The notes beneath the pieces are model-generated. The model was given only the letters and a program-made list of their open reading frames with translations, made no database searches and had not been told where the DNA came from. The translations under genes were made by a program, and so were the position numbers. A stretch of DNA of 64,000 bases. Origin: Gordonibacter sp034932485. Lineage in GTDB: Bacteria > Actinomycetota > Coriobacteriia > Coriobacteriales > Eggerthellaceae. Position 1 is the stretch's first letter. Every line of letters begins with the position of its first letter. The DNA lies in the NCBI GenBank assembly GCA_034932485.1, contig JAYFOQ010000001.1, positions 22,370 to 86,369 of the forward strand, read 5' to 3'. Shown here in pieces: positions 1 through 7,199 of the stretch.

Positions 1-752
1 CGTGAGTAATCAGCGCCAGTACGCCATAAGGAGTGAGGGCCAATACCATAGATACGATACGCATAACGAGACCGTACAGGCTATCAATGAGATGCTTGAA
101 AAATTCTGCCTGCTCTTCGTTTTTATCGCGGAGTTTCAGATAGGCTATACCCACGATAGACGAGAAGATAACGACGGCAATAGTTGAGGTGGAGCGACTG
201 CCGGCTAGGTCGGCAAAGATATTCACCGGAATAAAGGAGAGAATTTCTTGGGGAAGCGTCAGATCGGCTACTTTCTGTTGGCTGCTTTGCAAGGCTTCTA
301 ATTTTGTGGCGTCCACGCTTCCATCCGTGAAACCAGCGCCGGCTAGGCCTGAGAACGCCACGGCTGCCCATCCGGTAAGTGCTGCTATCGCTACTGTTCC
401 TAGCAACACAGCCAGTACGACGAGGCTAATACGTCCGAGATTTTCGGTGATTTTAGTGCGCGTAAACGCGCCAACAATAGCCACAAACACCAATGGCATA
501 ACGAGCATTTTCAAAAGGGCAATATAGCCCTGCCCTACAAGAGAGATCCAGTCCAGTGCGATAGTTGCCGCGTCGCTTCCCCGTCCGAGGGTTAGCTGCA
601 TGCCGAGTCCTAATACAATACCCAATCCCAGGGCAATGAATACGCGAGGCGTGAAGTTCATGCCTCGATTCTTCAGTAGTTTTAGAATAAAAAGTAAGGA
701 GGCGAAGAGCATGAGGGCAAAAAGAACAGGCAAGAATATTTCTGCGGACATA
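1..752 (-). CDS. tcyP: L-cystine / sodium:dicarboxylate symporter (TcyP-like), 3' end cut by window
   Basis: The reverse strand reads open from 752 to the window edge and gives 250 residues, the N-terminal part of a family that is usually about 460 residues. The N-terminus is a string of hydrophobic helices, and the stretches LLKMLVMPLVFVAIVGA, LSFIPVNIFADLAG and RIVSMVLALTPYGVLAL match the layout of the dicarboxylate/amino acid:cation symporter family, closest in my memory to TcyP/YdjN cystine carriers. The ATG at 752 has AAGGAGG 11 bases upstream. It lies downstream of the phosphofructokinase gene on the same strand with a 123-base gap containing a hairpin, so it may have its own promoter. 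Cystine as substrate is by family resemblance only; glutamate/aspartate uptake is the alternative. The C-terminal substrate-binding half is outside the window. Confidence 0.82.
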
Positions 753-833
753 GTGGCTTCGAGCCTCCTTGCAGGTAGTTTGCGGCCGTGTGTTTGTCCT
801 TGCACGATATCTTTGCGGCGAAATTATTATGTA

Positions 834-861
834 TCGCACTGCTGCTAAGGTAGAAGTGCGA
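834..861 (-). terminator. Weak hairpin after PPi-phosphofructokinase
   Basis: TCGCACT and AGTGCGA form a 7-bp stem with a 14-base loop just beyond the stop codon of the leftward gene. In the leftward direction it is followed by an A/T-rich stretch rather than a clean U-run, so termination would be partial; it separates the phosphofructokinase and cystine carrier genes. Confidence 0.4.
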
Positions 862-875
862 ATTCGTTTTGTCTC

Positions 876-2078
876 TTACTTGTTGAACGGTTTCAGCGTT
901 ACGGGCAGTCCACCTTCGCAGATAAGCTTCGGCTCACCTTCGATGAGCGGTTTGAAGTATGCCACAGCTTCGGGTGTGATGCCCTGGTAGTTGGGCAGGA
1001 TCCACTCGGCGGGGAACTGCTTCACGTAGTTGGCGAACTCGCTGGCGGGTCCGGTGAAGAACTTCGCGTTGTAGCACCCGTCTTTGTCTTCGCGGCGGAT
1101 GCCCACCACCTGGCCGGTGAAAGTTGGATCCGCGCTGTGCATGTGAGCGCTCATGCCCAACTCGTAGGCTTCCGTTACATCCACGAGGCTCTGGGCGAAG
1201 TTGCTGGAGCGTGCCGCGCGCGATAGGTCCTGCACCACGCCGCGCGGTACGATGTCAGCATCGACGATCATCTGCTTCAACGTCAGCGCCGCGCCGCCCA
1301 GTACGGCATGGGCGAACCCGTCATGGGACGTATCTCCAGCAGACAGGTAGGCGCCGTCGGCGAAGTGTGCGCCCTCGGATACGACGATGTAGCACTCACC
1401 TTTCTCGTTGAACTTTTTCTGCACCTCTGCGAGGAAGGCTTGCTTGTCGAAATCGACCTCGGGCAGCACCAGCAGGTCGACATCACCCGACACGCAGCAG
1501 CTTGCGGCGAGCCAGCCCGCATCGCGGCCCATGGTTTCCAGCACGAATACCTCGGGGCGGGTGTAGGCCGCGTAATCCAAGTAGGTGGCGTGCGTAATGG
1601 AGCAGGCCACCTTGGCTGCGCTGGGGAACCCGGGGCAGTGATCCACGGGCACCAGGTCGTTGTCCACCGTCTTCGGGATGCCGACGAAGCGTTTGTTCAG
1701 CCCTCTGGCCTGCGCCCATTCAGACAATGCGTCCACGGTGTCCATAGAATCGTTTCCGCCGATGTAGAACATGGTTTCGATATCGTTTGCGTCCATCACC
1801 TCTAAGAGACGTTCGTAATCCATGTCGTTGCCGCGCTTCAACTTGTAGCGGCAGGTGCCCAGTGCAGACGACGGGGTCTGCTTCAGCAGGTCGATGTCGT
1901 GGCCGGGAAGGTCGGTCAGGTCGTACAGCTTTCCTTCCAGCACGCCCTCAATGCCGTGGATGCCTCCGAAGACGATATCGTATATGGGGTTCAGTTGGTT
2001 AGCGCGGATGACGCCAGCGAGGCTGGCATTGATAACGGCCGTAGGGCCACCGGATTGCGCGACAAGACAGTTGCTCAT
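876..2078 (-). CDS. pfp: Diphosphate-fructose-6-phosphate 1-phosphotransferase (PPi-dependent phosphofructokinase)
   Basis: A 400-residue PfkA-superfamily enzyme that phosphorylates fructose 6-phosphate reversibly with pyrophosphate in cytoplasmic glycolysis. The N-terminal AQSGGPTAVINAS loop is the phosphate-donor site. Two diagnostic sites point to pyrophosphate rather than ATP: GGNDSMDT carries Asp where ATP enzymes have Gly (GGDGS), and PKTVDND has Lys where ATP enzymes have Gly (PGTIDND). ETMGRDAGWLA is the substrate-binding MGR motif. I chose the ATG at 2078 over an in-frame ATG at 2111 because AGGAG lies 10 bases before it and the protein then starts directly at the first strand. Transcribed leftward, divergent from nrdD. 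Confidence 0.93.
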   Translation of the reverse strand: MSNCLVAQSGGPTAVINASLAGVIRANQLNPIYDIVFGGIHGIEGVLEGKLYDLTDLPGHDIDLLKQTPSSALGTCRYKLKRGNDMDYERLLEVMDANDIETMFYIGGNDSMDTVDALSEWAQARGLNKRFVGIPKTVDNDLVPVDHCPGFPSAAKVACSITHATYLDYAAYTRPEVFVLETMGRDAGWLAASCCVSGDVDLLVLPEVDFDKQAFLAEVQKKFNEKGECYIVVSEGAHFADGAYLSAGDTSHDGFAHAVLGGAALTLKQMIVDADIVPRGVVQDLSRAARSSNFAQSLVDVTEAYELGMSAHMHSADPTFTGQVVGIRREDKDGCYNAKFFTGPASEFANYVKQFPAEWILPNYQGITPEAVAYFKPLIEGEPKLICEGGLPVTLKPFNK

Positions 2079-2158
2079 GGGATGGATGCTCCTGTTCTGA
2101 GAACTATTCATGGGTCTTAAGGCGAAGCGTTGGACTTGCGCCTCTTTTGTAATTATGG

Positions 2159-2184
2159 AACCAAGTATTTGAAACCAAGTATTT
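2159..2184. repeat. Tandem 12-bp direct repeat upstream of pfp
   Basis: AACCAAGTATTT occurs twice, at 2159-2170 and 2173-2184, a period of 14 bases, in the divergent region between pfp and nrdD. It could be a pair of half-sites for a regulator or chance duplication; no protein can be assigned. Confidence 0.5.
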
Positions 2185-2307
2185 TCCTTGTGTTCTCCAT
2201 TGCTTAATAATGCTAGACGAACCGCGAAGCTTGGTGTTTCGCTATCTTCGCAGGTCGTCTTTTATAGTTCTGGCAATTCCCGCCAGCTAAAACCCCAGAT
2301 GAAAAAA

Positions 2308-2323
2308 CCACCATATATAGTTG
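2308..2323 (+). promoter_or_regulatory. Possible NrdR box upstream of nrdD
   Basis: The 16-mer centred on ATATAT at 2313-2318 matches 12 of 16 positions of the NrdR consensus (acaCwATATATwgtgt). NrdR boxes normally come in pairs about three helical turns apart; the best second candidate, around 2345, is poor. The rest of the 414-base divergent gap (2079-2492) shows only the 12-bp direct repeat and no gene. Confidence 0.3.
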
Positions 2324-2492
2324 TTTCGCGTAATTGCATCGTCAACATATGGGTGACATGTATTGACGAAAGCAATTGAAGTTGTTAGGGTAAGAACATC
2401 GAATTGTCGGATGTCAGTGCCTTGCGCTTGAAATTTCCCGATACCCGAGAACCGACCCACGAGCCAATCACATCATCGAAGGAGAGCAGAGC

Positions 2493-4934
2493 ATGTATCA
2501 GGTTCAGAAGCGCGACGGACAGGTTGCAGAATTCGACATCGTCAAAATTTCGGCTGCTATCGACAAGGCGTTCGGTGCACGCGAGAAGCAATACCATCCC
2601 TCGACAATCGATCTTCTGGCCCTGAACGTGACCGCCCATTTTGAATCAAAAATCAAAGATGGCATTATTACCGTGGAGGATATTCAAGACAGCGTCGAGG
2701 AAGTGCTCTCCACTGCTGGTTATGCCGACGTAGCGAAGTCTTATATCCTCTACCGTCGTCAGCGCGAGAAGGTGCGTAATGCGAATGCGACGCTACTGGA
2801 CTACAAAGATCTCGTTGACCAGTATGTCAAGGTGGAAGACTGGCGCGTGAAGGAGAACTCTACGGTCACGTATTCCGTTGGAGGTTTAATTCTCTCGAAT
2901 TCGGGAGCTATCACAGCGAATTACTGGTTGTCTGAGATTTACGACGACGAAGTGGCGAACGCCCACCGTAGTGCCGACATTCATCTGCACGATCTGTCGA
3001 TGTTGACAGGCTATTGTGCAGGCTGGTCGCTTAAACAACTTATCACAGAGGGCTTAGGTGGCGTGCCGGGCAAGATTACCTCGAAGCCCGCCAGTCACTT
3101 ATCGAGCCTCTGCAACCAAATGGTTAACTTTTTAGGCATTATGCAAAACGAATGGGCGGGTGCGCAGGCGTTTTCCAGTTTTGATACCTATTTGGCACCG
3201 TTCGTGCGGGCGGATGGCCTTACCTACAATGAGACAAAACAGTGTATAGAGTCGTTTGTGTTTGGGGTGAATACCCCTTCACGCTGGGGCACGCAAGCAC
3301 CGTTTTCCAACATTACCCTGGATTGGATATGTCCACCAGACCTGCGCGATCAGCCTGCCATTGTGGGTGGCATAGAAAGGAATTTTACTTACGGCGACTG
3401 TCAGGCCGAGATGGATATGGTAAATAAGGCATTCATTGAGATTATGATTGAAGGCGATGCTAACGGGCGTGGTTTCCAATATCCCATCCCTACGTACTCC
3501 ATTACGAGTAATTTTGATTGGAGTGAGACAGAAAACAACAAGCTGTTGTTTGAAATGACTTCAAAGTATGGCACGCCGTATTTCAGTAACTACGTCAATT
3601 CCGACATGGAGCCCTCTGACGTACGTTCAATGTGTTGTCGCTTGCGCCTTGACTTGCGCGAGCTGCGCAAGAAGTCGGGCGGCTTCTTCGGTAGCGGGGA
3701 ATCTACCGGTTCTATTGGTGTGGTAACCATCAATATGCCTCGCATTGCCTACCAAGCGACGAGTGAGGCTGACTTCTATCGCCGTCTTGACCACCTTATG
3801 GATATCTCGGCGCGTTCGCTGCATACGAAACGCGAGGTTATTACACGTTTGCTGGACGCTGGTTTGTATCCGTACACGAAGCGCTATCTGGGTACCTTTG
3901 AGAATCACTTCAGCACCATTGGTCTGGTGGGCATGAATGAGGCGTGCTTGAATGCGAAGTGGCTGTGCGTTGATATGACACAAGAGGCGGCGCAGGCGTT
4001 CACGAAGGACGTGCTGAATCATATGCGCGACCGCTTGGCCGACTATCAGGAGGAATACGGCGATCTGTACAACTTGGAGGCTACGCCTGCTGAGAGCACC
4101 ACGTACCGCTTTGCCAAGCACGACAAGAAGCAGTTTCCGAGCATAGTTACGGCGAACGACCAAGGCAAGCCGTACTATACCAATTCCTCGCATTTGCCGG
4201 TTGGCTTTACCGACGATATCTTCAGCGCGCTGGATGTGCAGGATGAGCTCCAGACGCTTTATACGTCGGGCACCGTGTTCCACGCATTTTTGGGCGAGAA
4301 ACTGCCCGACTGGCAGAGTACGGCGATGCTGGTGCGCAAAATTGCCGAGAACTACAAGCTGCCCTATTACACCATGTCGCCTACGTACTCAGTGTGCAAA
4401 AATCATGGCTACATCGCAGGTGAGGTGTATGAGTGCCCGTGCTGCCACGAGGAAACCGAAGTCTACAGTCGAATTACTGGCTATTATCGTCCGGTGAAGA
4501 ACTGGAACGATGGTAAGGGTCAGGAGTTTGCTGACCGTGTTGAGTACGACTTGAGCCATTCTCGCCTGGTGAAGCCTGCGCCGGCACCTGTAGAGGCATC
4601 CGTCGGCACGCAAGACGAAGCGGCAGTGAGGGGCGAGGCTGCTCCAGTTGCTGCAGGGGAGGTGCCGCAAAGCAGCATGCTGCCTGCGGGACGTTACTTG
4701 ATAGCCACGCGTACCTGCCCTAACTGTAAGCATGCCGCTTTGCAAATGGATGAGGCTGGTATTGACTACGAAGAACTTCTGGCCGAAGAGAACGTGGAGT
4801 TGGCGCAGTGCTTCCGCATCATGCAGGCTCCAACTATGCTGGAGGTGGCAGCCGATGGTGCTGTGACGGTTACGGCTGGCCCTGCGCTGGTATTCCGGAA
4901 GATTCGAGAGCTGAAGGCCAAGGTGGTTGCCTAA
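2493..4934 (+). CDS. nrdD: Anaerobic ribonucleoside-triphosphate reductase with C-terminal thioredoxin-fold domain
   Basis: An 813-residue class III ribonucleotide reductase that makes dNTPs under anoxia using a glycyl radical. The ATP-cone (residues 1 to about 95, starting MYQVQKRDGQ) is followed by the 10-stranded barrel. The zinc region YECPCCHEE and the radical loop RITGYYRPVKNWNDGK place the radical on the Gly of TGYY; this is the TIGR02487-type branch rather than the E. coli RVCGYL type. Unusually, about 87 residues are fused after a Pro/Ala linker: RTCPNC (CxxC at 742-745) and QAPT (likely cis-Pro) look like a glutaredoxin/thioredoxin fold. That could supply or relay reducing equivalents to the active-site cysteines (inference). 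The activase gene nrdG lies apart at 11.5-12.2 kb on the other strand. GAGAGCA precedes the ATG. Confidence 0.95.
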   Translation: MYQVQKRDGQVAEFDIVKISAAIDKAFGAREKQYHPSTIDLLALNVTAHFESKIKDGIITVEDIQDSVEEVLSTAGYADVAKSYILYRRQREKVRNANATLLDYKDLVDQYVKVEDWRVKENSTVTYSVGGLILSNSGAITANYWLSEIYDDEVANAHRSADIHLHDLSMLTGYCAGWSLKQLITEGLGGVPGKITSKPASHLSSLCNQMVNFLGIMQNEWAGAQAFSSFDTYLAPFVRADGLTYNETKQCIESFVFGVNTPSRWGTQAPFSNITLDWICPPDLRDQPAIVGGIERNFTYGDCQAEMDMVNKAFIEIMIEGDANGRGFQYPIPTYSITSNFDWSETENNKLLFEMTSKYGTPYFSNYVNSDMEPSDVRSMCCRLRLDLRELRKKSGGFFGSGESTGSIGVVTINMPRIAYQATSEADFYRRLDHLMDISARSLHTKREVITRLLDAGLYPYTKRYLGTFENHFSTIGLVGMNEACLNAKWLCVDMTQEAAQAFTKDVLNHMRDRLADYQEEYGDLYNLEATPAESTTYRFAKHDKKQFPSIVTANDQGKPYYTNSSHLPVGFTDDIFSALDVQDELQTLYTSGTVFHAFLGEKLPDWQSTAMLVRKIAENYKLPYYTMSPTYSVCKNHGYIAGEVYECPCCHEETEVYSRITGYYRPVKNWNDGKGQEFADRVEYDLSHSRLVKPAPAPVEASVGTQDEAAVRGEAAPVAAGEVPQSSMLPAGRYLIATRTCPNCKHAALQMDEAGIDYEELLAEENVELAQCFRIMQAPTMLEVAADGAVTVTAGPALVFRKIRELKAKVVA

Positions 4935-5038
4935 AGAGGTTTTATAATTCTCGACCAGGCTTGCTGGTCCAGATGAGGGGCGTGTGCGAGAGCATATTTA
5001 TACTCTATATCTACCACGACAGTAGCAAGCGCCCGCAA

Positions 5039-5084
5039 GCGAAGCGAGGCCGGTTTGTCAGACCCGGCCTCGCTTCGCGTTTTT
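5039..5084 (+). terminator. Strong intrinsic terminator after nrdD
   Basis: GCGAAGCGAGGCCGG (5039-5053) pairs with its complement ending near 5078, with a short loop, followed by TTTTT. This is the clearest intrinsic terminator in the first 10 kb and ends the nrdD transcript. Confidence 0.88.
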
Positions 5085-5125
5085 AATGCCCTGCAGCAGG
5101 AAACTTCAACGATGATTAAATAACT

Positions 5126-5161
5126 CCGCGACCTGCGGAATTGACACTTTGATAAAAGTGT
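5126..5161 (+). promoter_or_regulatory. Palindromes and -35-like site upstream of the TetR gene
   Basis: Two adjacent inverted repeats lie about 140 bases upstream of the TetR start: TCCGC/GCGGA (5126-5140) and ACACTTT-GATA-AAAGTGT (5144-5161). The second overlaps a TTGACA at 5141-5146. This fits autoregulation by a TetR-type repressor, but no convincing -10 box sits at standard spacing. The remaining parts of the 363-base gap 4935-5297 hold only the terminator. Confidence 0.4.
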
Positions 5162-5297
5162 AGATTGACGCGGTGTCACCTCGGGGAATACACTCGCCTT
5201 AACAGCTTAAGCGGTGATCAGGTAGGGGATATTAGACGCCGGTTGAGTATTTTGCTTCGAGTTATGTCGAGGTGGTTGGAAAGGGGACGTGCGACTT

Positions 5298-5915
5298 ATG
5301 GACGGCACCTGTAAACATCAAGCTCGTCGGGAAGAGATCGTATTTGCTGCGCGCGATCTGTACGAGGAGCGTGGGCTTGAGCATACCACTATCAAGGATA
5401 TTGCAGAGCGCGTGGGCGTTGCTCGATCGCTTATCTACCATTACTTTCCCGATAAAGATGCGTTGACCGATGCGGTTCTTGATGATCTTGTTGAAGATTT
5501 TCTTGAGGCGCTGCGTTATTGGAATGCGCAGCGTGAGCACGGCAATGTTGATAAAGCTCTTGCGGATTGCTTGCGTCTGTTCCGCAATGGCATCTTTGAA
5601 AATGGTTCGTTTCGGTGTAGTCTAGCGAATACTGAGAATGCGGCCCTGTACCTGCATTTTATACAGGTGGTGGCAGATCGTATTGCGCGCTATATCGTCA
5701 ATTCTACGGTAAAAGATTTCGAACGTTATCATGAAATCGAGATCGATCATGTATATGAAACGTTCTACATGCTGATTATTGGCCTGATAGGCCTTGTTCG
5801 AGCCTACCCAGAGATAAGCGATAGCACCCTGCGAGACTTGGCTGCTCAAACACTGCATATTGAGCGTTATCTGCGAGATGAACCGGAAGGTGGTGTAGCT
5901 ACGCGTCCGGCTTGA
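5298..5915 (+). CDS. TetR/AcrR-family transcriptional regulator
   Basis: A 205-residue protein with an N-terminal TetR helix-turn-helix: REEIVFAARDLYEERGLEHTTIKDIAERVGVARSLIYHYF, the usual helix 1 to helix 4 pattern ending in YHYFPDK. The remaining alpha-helical part is a ligand domain with no recognisable ligand class. The ATG at 5298 is preferred to a GTG at 5289 because AAGGGG sits 11 bases before it and only 2 before the GTG. It precedes the cytochrome/flavoprotein operon in the same direction by about 210 bases, so it probably controls that operon in response to its substrate; this is positional inference. Confidence 0.9.
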   Translation: MDGTCKHQARREEIVFAARDLYEERGLEHTTIKDIAERVGVARSLIYHYFPDKDALTDAVLDDLVEDFLEALRYWNAQREHGNVDKALADCLRLFRNGIFENGSFRCSLANTENAALYLHFIQVVADRIARYIVNSTVKDFERYHEIEIDHVYETFYMLIIGLIGLVRAYPEISDSTLRDLAAQTLHIERYLRDEPEGGVATRPA

Positions 5916-6125
5916 GGTCGCGCGCGATTCGAATAAGGCGTCCAGCTAATACGTTCGAAAAAAGGTTTTAGTAATTTGGCAATACCCCGTTTGTAGGGAG
6001 GGCTTGCGCCCCCTTAGGTACGTGTATGCAGACTACTGGTTGGTATGGATTATGCGGAAATGTCGGTTTGCGCGGGAGGCGTAGATTGGCCCGAAAGCAG
6101 CATAACAAGGAAAGGAGCAGCACTT

Positions 6126-6722
6126 ATGGAAGACGTGGGAAAGGGAGCGGGCGCGCCAGCTGCCAAGAGGCCAAAGCGAAAGTGGCCCATTGTTGTGGGC
6201 GTAGTAGTAGCGGTGCTCGTGGCGGCAGGTGCAGGGTTCTGGGCGTGGCATGAACAGCCCAGTTTCTGTAACGCCATCTGTCACGATCCGATGGATAACT
6301 ATGTGGAAGGATACTACCACGATGCCTCGGTCATGGCGTACGCGCATCAGCAAGAAGGAAAAACTTGTCTTGATTGCCATGAGGCAAAGATAGAAGAACA
6401 GGTGGCCGAGGCAGTGTCGTGGGCGAGCGGATCTTACCAGGTAGATGAGGTGGGCAACTTAGCTACCACCGGTGTGACGGCCGATAAGGCATTTTGTGCT
6501 AAAAGCGGGTGTCATGATTGGGATGCGGTTGTGGCAGCCACACAAGATTGGGGCGGAGATGAGGGCGTAAACCCGCACCAGTCGCATCAGGGTGAGGCTA
6601 TCGATTGTAGCAACTGTCATGTTGCGCACGGTACGTCGTATATGTACTGCAATACCTGCCACGATTATAAGGTTCCTGATGGATGGCAGCAACCGCGATC
6701 GAATGAGGGAAAGGCGGCATAA
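6126..6722 (+). CDS. Membrane-anchored pentahaem cytochrome c (NrfH/NapC-like electron donor)
   Basis: A 198-residue protein with an N-terminal anchor helix (about residues 20-41, preceded by KRPKRK) and five covalent haem motifs: CNAICH (48-53), CLDCH (81-85), CAKSGCH (124-130), CSNCH (161-165) and CNTCH (175-179). The first is CX3CH and the third CX4CH, departures from CX2CH; CX4CH is known from cytochromes c3, CX3CH is rare. CHDPM after the first motif recalls the CxxCHxM haem of NrfH, which takes electrons from menaquinol. It probably passes electrons from the quinone pool to the exported flavoprotein two genes on. ATG at 6126 has AGGAG 8 bases upstream. Its stop overlaps the next start by one base (TAATG). 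Confidence 0.88.
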   Translation: MEDVGKGAGAPAAKRPKRKWPIVVGVVVAVLVAAGAGFWAWHEQPSFCNAICHDPMDNYVEGYYHDASVMAYAHQQEGKTCLDCHEAKIEEQVAEAVSWASGSYQVDEVGNLATTGVTADKAFCAKSGCHDWDAVVAATQDWGGDEGVNPHQSHQGEAIDCSNCHVAHGTSYMYCNTCHDYKVPDGWQQPRSNEGKAA

Positions 6723-7186
6723 TGAAGAAAACAGCAATGGTCGCCTGCGGGGCTGCTGCACTTGCATTAGGGCTTTCCGGCTGCGCGAACTACGAGGGAA
6801 CAGGCTCAAAAGATGCTGCAAGTGCTGAGCAGTTGGCTATGCGATTGGATGACCCGTGGGCCGAATATGCGCGTTTACAGGTTGATCCTGCAGCTAAAGC
6901 GCAGGGTTCGTATGCCGACGGTGTGTATATCGGCAAAGGCAAAGGCATGGATGGCCTGATTACAGCCACGCTGCTTATCGAGAGCAATCACCTTACCTGT
7001 ATCGCAACAACGCAAGAGGGTGAAAGTCAGAGTGTCGGGGGTTACGAGGCTATTCGAGACGGTGTCTATGCGTCTTTGATTGACGCCGCGCAGGGTTCGG
7101 ATATCGACACGGTGACGGGTGCAACTATAACGACGGCAGGCGTGCGTCAAGCGGTTGACAATGCCCTTGAACAGGCACGACAGTAG
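6722..7186 (+). CDS. FMN-binding domain lipoprotein
   Basis: A 154-residue exported protein. Residues 1-21 are a lipoprotein signal (MKKTAMVACGAAALALG then LSGC with Cys21 as the lipidated residue). The C-terminal part is an FMN-binding (NqrC/RnfG/UrdA-type) domain; DTVTGAT (129-135) fits the flavin-transferase recognition pattern in which FMN is attached covalently to the last Thr by an ApbE-like enzyme, which is not in this window. As a separate small flavoprotein between the multihaem cytochrome and the FAD reductase, it probably carries electrons between them. In urocanate- and fumarate-reductase-like proteins elsewhere this domain is often fused to the FAD subunit; here it is separate. 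Confidence 0.88.
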   Translation: MKKTAMVACGAAALALGLSGCANYEGTGSKDAASAEQLAMRLDDPWAEYARLQVDPAAKAQGSYADGVYIGKGKGMDGLITATLLIESNHLTCIATTQEGESQSVGGYEAIRDGVYASLIDAAQGSDIDTVTGATITTAGVRQAVDNALEQARQ

Positions 7187-7199
7187 GGGAGGTGCGAAG

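Noticed and set aside
3627..4283. Long reverse-strand frame inside nrdD
   Set aside because: It has no ribosome site, its product is Arg/His-rich with no domain, and it is wholly antisense to a well-supported gene.
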